NCBI GenBank assembly: GCA_041675905.1
Contig: JBAYSX010000010.1
Location: 19,726-83,725 of the forward strand
Direction: 5' to 3'
Length of the DNA stretch: 64,000 bases
DNA from: Sandaracinobacteroides sp041675905
GTDB lineage: Bacteria; Pseudomonadota; Alphaproteobacteria; Sphingomonadales; Sphingomonadaceae
Shown here: positions 43,185 through 52,279 of the stretch, piece by piece
Layout of the letters: each line of letters begins with the position of its first letter
Position numbering within the stretch: the stretch's first letter is position 1
Notes under the pieces: model-generated
Databases searched by the model: none
Told to the model about the DNA's origin: nothing
What the model saw: only the letters and a program-made list of their open reading frames with translations
Translations under genes and position numbers: made by a program

Positions 43185-43898
43185 TCAGGCGAAAACCTCA
43201 GCTTTCAGAAACAACTTCAACTGTTCCCACGAACGACGGTCCGACCGCGCATGATAATGGATGCCCGGATTGATCGAGCCATCCGCTTCCGGGTTGCTGA
43301 ACGCGTGAACCGATCCCGAATAGGCGAGCGTCTGGCAGTCGGCGTCCTTCATTTCCTGCAGAAACGCCACGAGATCTTCATGTGGAACCAGCGGATCTTC
43401 CGCTCCATGCAATACAAGGATTTTGGCCTTTACGCCGCCAGGTGCGTGTGGGCCCGCGCCGGACAGTCCGCCGTGAAAACTGATCACCCCCAGAACATCC
43501 GGATTGCCGCCCCGCGCCAGTTCCAGAACGGTGGACCCGCCGAAGCAATATCCGACGGCTGCGATTCGTCCGTCGCATGCGGCGTGGGCCTTCAGCGCAC
43601 TGACGGCGGCACCGGCGCGACGGCGCAGGCCTTCGCGGTCATCGAGAAACTTGCCGATCATCTCAAAAGCCTCAGGGACCGTTGGCGGAATATGCCGCTC
43701 ACCGAAAATATCGGCGGCGAGCGCCACATATCCCAGATCTGCCAGCATCCGGATGCGTCTTTTGACCTCGTCGCCAAGGCCCCATGCCTCGTGCACGGCC
43801 ACTACGCCCGGATAAGGGCCGGGGCCGAATTTCGCCGGATCAGGCAGCACGAGTTCCCCGATCAGCCGTGTGCCGCCATCCTGATAAACCAGTTCCAT
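43185..43898 (-). CDS. Dienelactone hydrolase family protein
   Basis: A 237-residue alpha/beta hydrolase of the dienelactone hydrolase family. The nucleophile is Cys118 in AAVGYCFGGSTVLELA, the acid lies in LHGAEDPLVP and the catalytic His in YSGSVHAFSNPE. Entry motif: PGVVAVHEAWGLGDEVKR. There is no signal peptide. Relatives open lactone rings in aromatic degradation, but no other catabolic gene is nearby, so the substrate is open. A peroxiredoxin gene lies 51 bases upstream on the same strand. Confidence 0.9.
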   Translation of the reverse strand: MELVYQDGGTRLIGELVLPDPAKFGPGPYPGVVAVHEAWGLGDEVKRRIRMLADLGYVALAADIFGERHIPPTVPEAFEMIGKFLDDREGLRRRAGAAVSALKAHAACDGRIAAVGYCFGGSTVLELARGGNPDVLGVISFHGGLSGAGPHAPGGVKAKILVLHGAEDPLVPHEDLVAFLQEMKDADCQTLAYSGSVHAFSNPEADGSINPGIHYHARSDRRSWEQLKLFLKAEVFA

Positions 43899-43949
43899 CC
43901 TGTCCTCCGTACTTGTGATCCGGTGAGCGTCTGCTTGCGATGCGCGAGC

Positions 43950-44432
43950 TCAGATCTGGGTCAGCAAATGCTCGGCCGACGAAACGTTAAATGCGCCTGG
44001 ATCTTCGATGTTCAGGGCAGTCACCACGCCATCTTTCACCAGCATCGAATAGCGTTGCGATCGGGTGCCAAGACCGTAATTGCTGGCATCCATCGACAAA
44101 CCGAGCGCGGCTGCAAAATCGCCGTTGCCATCGGCCACCATCGTTACCTTGTCATTGGCGCCAGCCGATTCGCCCCACGCTCCCATGACAAAGGCATCAT
44201 TAACGGCAACGCACATTATTTCGTCGACGCCACGTTTTTTGATTTCTTCCGCGTTTTCAATAAAGCCCGGCAAATGTTTCGCCGAGCAGGTTGGTGTAAA
44301 CGCGCCCGGCACGGCAAAGACGGCCACGGTGCGACCGGCAAACAACGTGTCCGTTCCCACCCGAACGGGGCCATCGGCCGTGAGGGTAGCAAGTGTCGCC
44401 TGCGGAATCCTGTCTCCGACCTTGATCGTCAT
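43950..44432 (-). CDS. Prx5-type peroxiredoxin
   Basis: A 160-residue thiol peroxidase of the AhpE/Prx5 group. The peroxidatic Cys49 lies in VPGAFTPTCSAKHLPGF. Also conserved are KKRGVDEIMCVAVNDAFVMGAW and DASNYGLGTRSQRYSMLV. No second resolving Cys in the C-terminal half stands out, so it may use glutathione or glutaredoxin. The start at 44432 has AGGAGAAACGGG before it. It is divergent from yqgE by 122 bases. Confidence 0.93.
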   Translation of the reverse strand: MTIKVGDRIPQATLATLTADGPVRVGTDTLFAGRTVAVFAVPGAFTPTCSAKHLPGFIENAEEIKKRGVDEIMCVAVNDAFVMGAWGESAGANDKVTMVADGNGDFAAALGLSMDASNYGLGTRSQRYSMLVKDGVVTALNIEDPGAFNVSSAEHLLTQI

Positions 44433-44554
44433 CCCGTTTCTCCTGGGTTTATACTGGCGTTGGAGGGTAGCGTCCTCAACACTTCGGCACAAGCGCCGTG
44501 CAGGATGCGGTCGATGGTCTGTTCATCGGCGGCGAAAAGCCCTAGAAGCACCCT

Positions 44555-45115
44555 GTGTATAAAACATCCCATCTTGCCGGCCAGTTCCTGCTTGCGATGC
44601 CGGGAATCGGCGATATCCGCTTTGAACGTGCGGTTATTGCGCTGTGCGCGCATGATCATGGCGGCGCGTTCGGACTTTGTGTGAACATGGCGCTGGCAGA
44701 CCTCAGCGTGCCGGAATTGATGCGCCAGCTGGAGATAGACCCCGGCGAAACGCCGGACATTCCGGTGCTGATCGGCGGGCCGGTGGAGCCGCAGCGCGGC
44801 TTTATCCTGCATTCCCCCGATTTTTCCGGTCAGGATACGCGTCAGGTGGCCGGTCGCTGGGCCCTGACCGGCACGCGCGATGTGCTGGAAGCCATTGCGC
44901 AGGGCAAGGGGCCGGCACACTGGCTGGCGGCGTTAGGCTATGCCGGCTGGGAGGATGGCCAGCTCGACGCGGAATTGTCCCTGAACGGCTGGTTCACCAC
45001 CCCCGCCACTACCGCTTTATTGTGGGACACGCCGACGGAAGATCGCTGGCGAGCAGGTTTCGCCGCCGAAGGTGTGGATGTGACGATTTTGTCCGCAGCG
45101 GCCGGTCGCGCCTGA
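44555..45115 (+). CDS. yqgE: YqgE/AlgH (UPF0301) family protein
   Basis: A 186-residue UPF0301 protein. Family features are YKTSHLAGQFLLAMPGIGD, VIALCAHDHGGAFGLCVNM, IPVLIGGPVEPQRGFILHS, WALTGTRDVLEAIA and ALGYAGWEDGQLDAEL. Described once as a regulator (AlgH), it has no agreed biochemical role. The start is GTG at 44555, seven bases after CCTAG and without a good ribosome site. The gene stands alone. Confidence 0.9.
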   Translation: MYKTSHLAGQFLLAMPGIGDIRFERAVIALCAHDHGGAFGLCVNMALADLSVPELMRQLEIDPGETPDIPVLIGGPVEPQRGFILHSPDFSGQDTRQVAGRWALTGTRDVLEAIAQGKGPAHWLAALGYAGWEDGQLDAELSLNGWFTTPATTALLWDTPTEDRWRAGFAAEGVDVTILSAAAGRA

Positions 45116-45272
45116 CCGCACGGAGGGCTTGCCAGCAGCGCGCCTCCCCTGTATGGGCGACCCCTTCATTGGCGAGAACAAGGATGAGCTGCCCGGCCGT
45201 ATGGGCTGCCGTGGCCGCTCCGATCTCGCGCATCCTGCCGGGCGAAATCCCGGCTACAGACAGGAGCCGGAA

Positions 45273-45476
45273 ATGCCCAAGTTGAAGACCAAAAGCGGGG
45301 TCAAGAAGCGATTCAAGATCACCGCGACAGGGAAGGTGAAGCACGGCGTCGCCGGCAAGCGTCACCGCCTGATCAGCCACAACAGCAAATATATCCGTAC
45401 CAACCGCGGCACCAGCGTGCTTTCCGAGGCGGATACGCCCCGGGTCATGCAATGGGCCCCTTACGGCCTGAAATAG
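45273..45476 (+). CDS. rpmI: 50S ribosomal protein L35
   Basis: A 67-residue L35 beginning MPKLKTKSGVKKRFKITATG and containing HNSKYIRTNRGT, diagnostic for the family. CAGGAGCCGGAA precedes the ATG. infC, which precedes rpmI in many bacteria, is not here. The 157-base upstream region holds a possible promoter (TTGCCA at 45129, 17-base spacer, TATGGG) and a GC-rich hairpin (GCCGGG...CCCGGC) close to the ribosome site. rplT follows after 12 bases. Confidence 0.97.
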   Translation: MPKLKTKSGVKKRFKITATGKVKHGVAGKRHRLISHNSKYIRTNRGTSVLSEADTPRVMQWAPYGLK

Positions 45477-45488
45477 GAGAAGCGGTAG

Positions 45489-45863
45489 ATGGCACGGGTA
45501 AAACGGGGCGTTACGTCCCATGCGCGTCACAAGCGCGTTCTTGAACAGGCGAAGGGCTATTATGGCCGTCGCAAGAATACCATCCGCGTTGCGCGGCAGG
45601 CCGTCGAAAAGGCCGGCCAATACGCATATCGCGACCGCAAGGTAAAAAAGCGCAGCTTCCGCGCCTTGTGGATTCAGCGCATCAACGCCGCCGTGCGTGA
45701 ACAAGGCCTTACTTATGGTGTGTTCATTCATGGTCTGAAGCAAACCGGCCTTGAACTCGATCGCAAGACGCTGGCCGATCTGGCGATGAACGAGCCGGAA
45801 AGCTTCCAGGCTATTCTTGACCAGGTAAAAGCGGCCTTGCCGGCAGAGGTCGCGCAGGCTTAA
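45489..45863 (+). CDS. rplT: 50S ribosomal protein L20
   Basis: A 124-residue L20: MARVKRGVTSHARHKRVLEQ, AKGYYGRRKNTIRVARQAVE and YGVFIHGLKQTGLELDRKTL are all standard. The family also acts as translational repressor of its own operon in E. coli. AGGAGAAGCGGTAG precedes the ATG. A strong terminator follows the stop. Confidence 0.97.
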   Translation: MARVKRGVTSHARHKRVLEQAKGYYGRRKNTIRVARQAVEKAGQYAYRDRKVKKRSFRALWIQRINAAVREQGLTYGVFIHGLKQTGLELDRKTLADLAMNEPESFQAILDQVKAALPAEVAQA

Positions 45864-45872
45864 ACGCTTTGA

Positions 45873-45898
45873 GGGCCGCCCATGTGGCGGCCCTTTTT
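45873..45898 (+). terminator. Strong intrinsic terminator between rplT and pheS
   Basis: The stem GGGCCGCC (45873-45880) pairs perfectly with GGCGGCCC (45886-45893) around the loop CATGT and is followed by TTTTT. It lies only 16 bases before the pheS ATG. In this position it could act as an attenuator for pheST as well as the rplT terminator. Confidence 0.92.
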
Positions 45899-45914
45899 CC
45901 TGAACGGAGTTTCA

Positions 45915-47000
45915 ATGATGACGCCGGAAGTCGCGGCACTCGGCCAGCGATTCGTGGATGATGTGGCTGCGTCCGATACGCTGGAAGCAGTTGAAGCCGT
46001 CCGGATTGCGGCGCTTGGCAAAAGTGGCGCTGTTACCGCCCTCCTGAAAAGCCTTGGCCGACTTTCCCCGGATGAGCGGCTGGCGGTGGCGCCTGGCTAT
46101 CAGGCGCTGCGGGAGCAGGTGACAGCCGCGATCGATGCGAAAAAGGCCGAACTGGCTCATGCCGCGCTGACGGCGCGCCTGGTGTCCGAGCGCATCGACA
46201 TGAGCCTGCCGGCGATCTCGCAAAATCCCGGCACCGTCCACCCGATCAGCCAGGTGATGGACGAGCTTTCCGAAATTTTCGCCGATCTTGGATTTGCCGT
46301 CGCCGAAGGGCCGGAGATCGAGGACGACTGGCACAATTTCACGGCGCTGAATATTCCGCCCGAACATCCCGCACGGGCCATGCACGATACTTTCTATGCG
46401 CGCGCCGCCAGTGGCGAGGGCGAGCGCATGGTGCTGCGCACGCATACGTCGCCGGTGCAGATTCGTACGATGACGAATGAGAAACCACCGATCCGCATCA
46501 TTGCGCCGGGGCGTGTCTATCGCTCGGATTCGGATGCGACGCATACGCCGATGTTCCACCAGGTCGAAGGACTGGTGATCGACAAGAATATTCACATGGG
46601 CCATCTGAAGTGGACGCTGGAAACCTTTGTAAAAGCTTATTTTGAGGTGGACGATGTGACACTGCGGCTGCGGCCCAGCTTCTTCCCGTTCACCGAGCCT
46701 TCTGTGGAAGTGGACGTTGGCTGTTCCTGGGAAGGCGGCACGCTGAAAGTGGGTGGCACATCTTCCTGGCTGGAAATCCTGGGCGCAGGCATGGTGCATC
46801 CAAAAGTCCTGCGAAATTGCAATCTCGATCCGGACGAATGGCAGGGTTTCGCCTTTGGCTGCGGCATCGACCGCCTGGCGATGCTCAAATATGGCATGAC
46901 GGACTTGCGCGCCTTTTTCGATGCTGATTTGCGCTGGCTGCGGCACTTCGGTTTCTCCAGCCTTGACGTGCCGACTTTGTCGGGCGGAGTAGGCGCATGA
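45915..47000 (+). CDS. pheS: Phenylalanyl-tRNA synthetase alpha subunit
   Basis: A 361-residue catalytic subunit. It has the N-terminal coiled coil (residues 1-90), class II motif 1 PISQVMDELSEIFADLGF, motif 2 (RIIAPGRVYRSDSDATHTPMF with FHQVEGLVID) and motif 3 AFGCGIDRLAMLKYGM. The start at 45915 has GGAG upstream. The frame stays open 11 codons further to an ATG inside the terminator loop, reading MWRPFFLNGVS. It overlaps pheT by 4 bases. Confidence 0.96.
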   Translation: MMTPEVAALGQRFVDDVAASDTLEAVEAVRIAALGKSGAVTALLKSLGRLSPDERLAVAPGYQALREQVTAAIDAKKAELAHAALTARLVSERIDMSLPAISQNPGTVHPISQVMDELSEIFADLGFAVAEGPEIEDDWHNFTALNIPPEHPARAMHDTFYARAASGEGERMVLRTHTSPVQIRTMTNEKPPIRIIAPGRVYRSDSDATHTPMFHQVEGLVIDKNIHMGHLKWTLETFVKAYFEVDDVTLRLRPSFFPFTEPSVEVDVGCSWEGGTLKVGGTSSWLEILGAGMVHPKVLRNCNLDPDEWQGFAFGCGIDRLAMLKYGMTDLRAFFDADLRWLRHFGFSSLDVPTLSGGVGA

Positions 47001-49366
47001 AGTTCTCCCTTTCCTGGCTCCGTCGCTATCTGAGTACGGATGCCGATGCCGATGCCACGCGCATCGCCGAAGCGATGACGAATCTCGGCCTCGAAGTTGA
47101 GTCGGTGGAAAATCCGGCGGAAGAGCTCGCGCCGTTCATCATTGCCCGCGTACTGACCGCAAAGCCGCACCCGCAGGCCGATAAATTGCAGGTACTGGAA
47201 GTGGATTCCGGCGAGGGCCAGCCACTGCAGGTGGTCTGCGGGGCGCCGAATGCCCGCGCCGGGTTGGTGGGCGTGTTCGGACCGGCTGGCGCTTATGTGC
47301 CGGGAAGTGACATGACGCTGAAGGTCGCGGCCATTCGAGGTGTAGAGTCCAACGGCATGATGTGTTCAGCACGCGAATTACTGCTGGGCGAGGATCATGA
47401 CGGCATCATCGAGTTACCCGAAGATGCGCCGGTGGGGCAGGGTTACGCCAGCTGGGCCGGGCTGGATGATCCTGTGTTTGATGTCTCCATTACGCCTAAC
47501 CGACAGGATTGCATGGGCGTATATGGCATAGCCCGCGATCTGGCGGCGGCGGAAATCGGTACGCTCGAACCGTTGCCGGAAACCAAATTTTCCAAGGAGT
47601 TCCAGCCAGATTTTCGTATCGAAATAGAAGACGACGAGGGATGCCCGGCATTTTTTGCCCGGAAAATGCGAGGCGTTCGCAACGGCCCTTCACCTGACTG
47701 GCTGCAAAAACTGCTGACCGCGGCGGGGTTGAGGCCTGTTTCGGCGCTGGTTGATATTACCAACTATTTTAGCATCGGTCTTGGCCGGCCTCTGCATGTC
47801 TATGATATCGAAAAACTTTCGGGCGGGCTGACCGCACGTCGCGCCCGTGCCGGGGAGACGGTGCTGGCGCTGAACGGCAAGACATACGCGCTGGACGAAA
47901 GCATGACGGTAATCGCCGACGATGTTGCGGTCCACGATATCGCTGGCATCATGGGCGGCAGCGATTCCGGTGTGTCAGGAGAGACCACGGAAATCCTGAT
48001 CGAAGCCGCATATTTCGACCCGGCACGCATTGGCGCGACTGGTCGGGCGCTGGGTTTGACATCGGACGCACGGCAGCGGTTCGAGCGGGGCGTCGATCCG
48101 TCGTTCGTCCGGCCAGGGCTGGATCTGGCGGCGGCGATGATCCAACAATTGTGCGGCGGTGAAATTTCTGAGCCCATTGAGGTCGGCGCGCTGCCCGTAT
48201 GGGAGCGTCGCATCAGCTTCCCGCCTGATCGCACGAAGGCCTTGGCGGGTATCGATGTGTCCGTAGATACTCAACATAAGCTACTGGAACGGCTTGGATT
48301 TATGCTGGAACCGGACGGTCGGGTGGCTGTTCCGGGCTGGCGTCGGGATGTGGATGGCCCCGCCGATCTGGTTGAGGAAATTGTTCGGCTGATCGGCCTG
48401 GACAAGGTGGAAAGCGTGGCATTGCCGCGTGCGGAAGGCGTCGCCCGCCCGACCGCGACGGCCAGTCAATTGCAGGAACGGCGGTTACGCCGGCTGATGG
48501 CGGCGCGTGGTCTGGACGAGGCGATTGCCTGGAGTTTTATTTCCAGCGAACAAGCGGCATGGTTCGGTGGCCATGCCTGGACGCTGGAAAATCCGCTTTC
48601 CGCTGAATTGGCCGTCATGCGTCCGTCGCTGCTGCCAGGCATGGTGGCCGCAGCGGCGCGCAATGTCGCCCGTGGAGCAACAACGGTGCCGCTATTCCAG
48701 ACGGGCAAACGCTATCTGGCAGACGGCGAACATCCGACGCTGGCCATTTTACTGGCCGGCGAAGCGCGACCACGCGACTGGCGCTTTGGCAAGGCGGGGA
48801 CTTTCGATGTTTTTGACGTAAAAGCCGATATTCTCGCGGCCCTTGCGGCCGCTGGCGCTCCGGTTGAGCGATTGCAAACGATCCAGCCGGCAGCGGGGCA
48901 TTATCATCCCGGACGTTCGGCGCGGCTTACGCTGGGCAAGACCGTGCTGGCTGAATTTGGCGAACTGCATCCCGAAGTATTGCGTTCGCTCGATCTGGAT
49001 TTGCCGACCGTCGCCGGAGAAATATTCCTCGACGCTATTCCCGTGCGGCGGACGAAACGCGCACGTCCGGCCTTCACGCCGCCTGTGTTGCAAGCCGTCA
49101 CGCGGGACTTTGCCTTCCTTGTTCCAGACAATGTGTCAGCCGAACAGTTGCTCCGCGCCATACAGGGCGCGGACAAGGCACTGATTACCGGCGCACGACT
49201 GTTCGACCGCTTCACCGGTCCGGGCGTTCCTGAAGGTCAGGCCAGTCTTGCGGTAACCGTGACGTTGCAACCGCGGGATAAAACTTTTACCGAGACGGAT
49301 CTGGAAGCGCTTGCCGGCAAGGTCGTCGCGGCGGCAGGGAAATTGGGAGCGGTTTTGCGCGGTTAG
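46997..49366 (+). CDS. pheT: Phenylalanyl-tRNA synthetase beta subunit
   Basis: A 789-residue beta subunit of the tetrameric PheRS. It has the tRNA-binding domain near residues 40-150 (ADKLQVLEVDSGEGQPLQVVCGAPNA, two segments), B3/B4 editing domain with DITNYFSIGLGRPLHVYD, B5 (FPPDRTKALAGIDVSVDTQH) and the C-terminal ferredoxin-like anticodon domain FTPPVLQAVTRDFAFLV. Length matches the family. The TAG overlaps the convergent cysG-like stop by four bases. Confidence 0.96.
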   Translation: MKFSLSWLRRYLSTDADADATRIAEAMTNLGLEVESVENPAEELAPFIIARVLTAKPHPQADKLQVLEVDSGEGQPLQVVCGAPNARAGLVGVFGPAGAYVPGSDMTLKVAAIRGVESNGMMCSARELLLGEDHDGIIELPEDAPVGQGYASWAGLDDPVFDVSITPNRQDCMGVYGIARDLAAAEIGTLEPLPETKFSKEFQPDFRIEIEDDEGCPAFFARKMRGVRNGPSPDWLQKLLTAAGLRPVSALVDITNYFSIGLGRPLHVYDIEKLSGGLTARRARAGETVLALNGKTYALDESMTVIADDVAVHDIAGIMGGSDSGVSGETTEILIEAAYFDPARIGATGRALGLTSDARQRFERGVDPSFVRPGLDLAAAMIQQLCGGEISEPIEVGALPVWERRISFPPDRTKALAGIDVSVDTQHKLLERLGFMLEPDGRVAVPGWRRDVDGPADLVEEIVRLIGLDKVESVALPRAEGVARPTATASQLQERRLRRLMAARGLDEAIAWSFISSEQAAWFGGHAWTLENPLSAELAVMRPSLLPGMVAAAARNVARGATTVPLFQTGKRYLADGEHPTLAILLAGEARPRDWRFGKAGTFDVFDVKADILAALAAAGAPVERLQTIQPAAGHYHPGRSARLTLGKTVLAEFGELHPEVLRSLDLDLPTVAGEIFLDAIPVRRTKRARPAFTPPVLQAVTRDFAFLVPDNVSAEQLLRAIQGADKALITGARLFDRFTGPGVPEGQASLAVTVTLQPRDKTFTETDLEALAGKVVAAAGKLGAVLRG

Positions 49367-50133
49367 GCGTCTTGTCGTAAAACCAGCACCCGCCCCCGGG
49401 CTTCAGCGGGAGGCCTTTCGCCAATCTGCCGTGCAGCGTCGCGGCGGACCAGCGCCAGAACCTCGTGATCCATTTCTGCCGGGTGGATGACGAGATCAGC
49501 GGCAGCCAATAGTCGTAACTGCTTTAGCGTCAAGGCTTCAGCGCCTTGTTTGGGGACATCTATTTGTTCAATTATATCAGTGGCGTGTGAAGAGTTTCCC
49601 TCAAGGGCTGTCAGAATAGCGGATGCGGGATTGGCATGGGTTGTCAGCGGATCGAGCGGCCCGCCAGGCGCCAGTGCCTGTGCCCAAAATTGTCGGCGTG
49701 CTGGTATATCCGGATAACGTGCCCGTACGGCATTGCGCGCCGCGCGGATTGCCTGGGCCAGTCCGCCGAGGTTCGTCGGGAGTATCAGGTTAAGGCGTTC
49801 CTTCAGTGCCTTGGCCAGACTTGCTGACGTGCCATCAGTACTAATGGCCACCGTCACGGGCGCGCGGTCCAATATGGCAGGCAGGAAAAAGTCGCACAGG
49901 TCCGGCTGGTCGGCGACATGCACCAGCAACCCTTGGGCGCGAAGATCGGCAGAAATTTGCTGGGCACCTCTCTCCACCGCGACAAACGCGAGACGCACGT
50001 CGGAGCCAATGGCGTTGACCACCCTGCCGCCTGCTTCCGCAACCAACCGCCGCCGCGCTTCCGCCGCGTCGCCGTCGCCGATCACAAGAACCGGTTTTCC
50101 GGCAATGCGGTGGAACAGCGGCAGGCTCCTCAT
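49363..50133 (-). CDS. cysG: Siroheme synthase CysG-N (precorrin-2 dehydrogenase/ferrochelatase) with a vestigial methyltransferase tail
   Basis: A 256-residue protein. Residues 1-150 match the CysG N-terminal module that oxidises precorrin-2 and inserts iron to give siroheme: MRSLPLFHRIAGKPVLVIGD, the NAD loop with EARRRLVAEAGG, FFLPAILDRAPVTVAISTDG and SASLAKALKERL. Residues 192-256 (GAEALTLKQLRLLAAADLVI; DHEVLALVRRDAARQIG) align with the first 60 residues of uroporphyrinogen-III methyltransferase, then stop. The SAM-site GAGPGD part is lost and the rest of the domain is missing. It looks like a fusion CysG whose methyltransferase half decayed. Its start overlaps the galU stop by 4 bases. 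Confidence 0.88.
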   Translation of the reverse strand: MRSLPLFHRIAGKPVLVIGDGDAAEARRRLVAEAGGRVVNAIGSDVRLAFVAVERGAQQISADLRAQGLLVHVADQPDLCDFFLPAILDRAPVTVAISTDGTSASLAKALKERLNLILPTNLGGLAQAIRAARNAVRARYPDIPARRQFWAQALAPGGPLDPLTTHANPASAILTALEGNSSHATDIIEQIDVPKQGAEALTLKQLRLLAAADLVIHPAEMDHEVLALVRRDAARQIGERPPAEARGRVLVLRQDA

Positions 50134-50996
50134 TTCACGGTTTCGAGCCAGGCTTTGACCGCCGGGCCGACATCTTCCCGTTCGAGCGCATACGCAATAT
50201 TGGCGATGATGTGGCCGGCCTTGTCACCGCAATCGTGGCGGACGCCTTCGAAGGCGATACCATGGAATGGCTGTTTGCCGATCAATTGCGCCATGGCGTC
50301 GGTCAGCTGGATTTCATTACCCGCGCCGCGCTTGCCTTCGGATAATATATCCATGACTTCCGGTTGCAGAATATAACGGCCGATCACCGCCAGATTGGAT
50401 GGCGCATCCGCAGGCTTCGGCTTTTCAACCAGCCCGATCACTTGGGTCAAATTGCCCTGTGTTTCACCGGGCGTAATAATCCCATAACTTCCAGTGCGTT
50501 CGGGAGCGACTCTTTCAGCGGCTATGAGGTTTCCACCAACTTTTGTATACGCATCGACCATTTGTTTCAGGCAACCGGGTGTGCCTTGCACCAGATCGTC
50601 CGGCAAAATTACGGCAAAGGGCCGGTTGCCTACGATATGTCGCGCGCACCAGACAGCATGGCCCAGACCGGCCGGCTCCTGCTGGCGCACATAGGCGATG
50701 TCGCCGGCGGGTCGTTGCGTTGTCGCGAGAAGATCGAGTTCCTTTACCTTGCCACGTTCTTTCAGCGTTGCAACCAGTTCGCCGGCAACGTCGAAATAAT
50801 CTTCCAGACTGTTCTTGCCGCGCGCGGTGACGAAAACAAATTGCTCGATGCCCGCTTCCAGCGCTTCATCTACGGCATATTGCAACAGCGGGCGATCCAC
50901 CACTGGCAGCATTTCCTTCGGCACAGCCTTGGTAGCAGGCAAAAACCTTGTGCCCATGCCACCGACCGGGAATACTGCGATTTCGAGTTTCGTCAT
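50130..50996 (-). CDS. galU: UTP-glucose-1-phosphate uridylyltransferase
   Basis: A 288-residue GalU making UDP-glucose for glycolipids and exopolysaccharide. The nucleotide motif is FPVGGMGTRFLPATKAVPKE, with PVVDRPLLQYAVDEAL, FAVILPDDLV and FEGVRHDCGDKAG. The start at 50996 gives the family N-terminus; the longer frame is a shadow of lysA. It overlaps lysA by 4 bases (ATGA) upstream and the cysG-like gene by 4 downstream. Confidence 0.96.
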   Translation of the reverse strand: MTKLEIAVFPVGGMGTRFLPATKAVPKEMLPVVDRPLLQYAVDEALEAGIEQFVFVTARGKNSLEDYFDVAGELVATLKERGKVKELDLLATTQRPAGDIAYVRQQEPAGLGHAVWCARHIVGNRPFAVILPDDLVQGTPGCLKQMVDAYTKVGGNLIAAERVAPERTGSYGIITPGETQGNLTQVIGLVEKPKPADAPSNLAVIGRYILQPEVMDILSEGKRGAGNEIQLTDAMAQLIGKQPFHGIAFEGVRHDCGDKAGHIIANIAYALEREDVGPAVKAWLETVK

Positions 50997-52279
50997 GCCT
51001 TGCTCTCCATCCAGGGGGGAAGATGTTCCTGCTTCAGCATCATGTCGATGGTTTGCCGTTCGCGGACGATCGCGAAACGGCCGCCATCGACCAGCACTTC
51101 CGGTATCAAGGACCGGCTGTTGTAGGTGGAAGCCATGGTCGCGCCATAGGCTCCCGCCGTCATCAGGGCGACCAGATCGCCCGCCTGCATCGGTGTAACG
51201 CCCCGGTCTTCGGCGAACTGGTCTCCTGTCTCGCATACCGGGCCGACCACGGTAACGGTTTCCCGGCCGGGGCGCGGTGCAACGGCCAGAATATCGTGCC
51301 AGGCTTCGTAGAGTGTAGGGCGAATGAGATCGTTCATCGCCGCATCCAGCACGACGAAACGCCGTTGGCCGCCGTCTTTGATCGTGATTACCGTAGATAC
51401 CAGAATACCGGCGTTACCTGCGATCAGCCTGCCAGGCTCGAAAATGACCGACATGCCGCGACCGCCATCGGGCCACCCCGCGATAACCCGTTCGGCCAGC
51501 GCGCCATAGGCCGAAGGTGGCGGAGGTGCAGGTAAATCAGGATCATAGGGAATCCCAAGGCCTCCGCCCAGGTCGATGCGGCTGACGGGGAGGCCATTGG
51601 CGCGTAGATCGCCGGCCAGTTCACCAAGGCGCGTCCATGCGGTTTCCAGCGGGGCGAGATCTCGCAACTGGCTGCCGATATGAGCGGCGATACCGACGGG
51701 CCTTATGCCCGGCAGGGCGGTGGCGCGGGCATAAAGGCCCGGAATGCGATCCCAGGGAATGCCGAATTTATTCTCGGCCTTGCCTGTCGAGATTTTGGCG
51801 ATGGTGCCGGCATCGACATCAGGATTGGCCCTCAGGGCGACAGGCGCTTGCTGTCCTCTGCGAGTGGCGATTTCCGAAAGCCGGTCCAGTTCCGGTTCGC
51901 CTTCCACGTTGATCTGATAGATGCCGGCATCGAGCGCGGCGATCAGTTCGTCGTCCGTCTTGCCGACACCGGAAAATACGATCCGGGAAGGGGGAATGCC
52001 TGCCATCAGCGCGCGATGCAGTTCGCCACCCGATACGACGTCCGCGCCCAGGCCCTCCCGCGCCAGCACGGCCAGTACGGCGATGTTGGGATTGGCCTTG
52101 ACGGCGAACGCGACCAGCGGATCTGGCGTTCCCGCGACGGCGTCGCGGAAGACGCGCGCATGGCGCTGCAAGGTGGCGGTGGAATAGCAGTAAAAGGGAG
52201 TTCCCACGGCTTCAGCTATCGCCGGCAGCGGCACATCCTCGGCGTGAAGAACGCCGTCTATATAATTGAAATGGTCCAT
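50993..52279 (-). CDS. lysA: Diaminopimelate decarboxylase
   Basis: A 428-residue PLP enzyme catalysing the last step of lysine synthesis. PLP binds Lys61 in AFAVKANPNIAV. Other motifs: GADVVSGGELHRAL, HIGSQL, DLGGGLGIPY, EPGRLIAGNAG and the dimer-contributed Cys in VGPVCETGD. It starts one base before the lptM stop is complete (TAATG) and is part of the argH-lptM-lysA run common in proteobacteria. Confidence 0.97.
   Translation of the reverse strand: MDHFNYIDGVLHAEDVPLPAIAEAVGTPFYCYSTATLQRHARVFRDAVAGTPDPLVAFAVKANPNIAVLAVLAREGLGADVVSGGELHRALMAGIPPSRIVFSGVGKTDDELIAALDAGIYQINVEGEPELDRLSEIATRRGQQAPVALRANPDVDAGTIAKISTGKAENKFGIPWDRIPGLYARATALPGIRPVGIAAHIGSQLRDLAPLETAWTRLGELAGDLRANGLPVSRIDLGGGLGIPYDPDLPAPPPPSAYGALAERVIAGWPDGGRGMSVIFEPGRLIAGNAGILVSTVITIKDGGQRRFVVLDAAMNDLIRPTLYEAWHDILAVAPRPGRETVTVVGPVCETGDQFAEDRGVTPMQAGDLVALMTAGAYGATMASTYNSRSLIPEVLVDGGRFAIVRERQTIDMMLKQEHLPPWMESKA

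Noticed and set aside
43251..44684. A 477-codon plus-strand frame across the dienelactone hydrolase and peroxiredoxin genes
   Set aside because: Both minus-strand genes have intact active sites. The plus-strand translation is rich in Arg, His and Gln without domains, as expected of an antisense shadow.
49340..49380. Possible frameshift that truncated the cysG methyltransferase domain
   Set aside because: The sequence past the stop is the conserved 3' end of pheT, so no remaining methyltransferase sequence is there to be restored by a frameshift.
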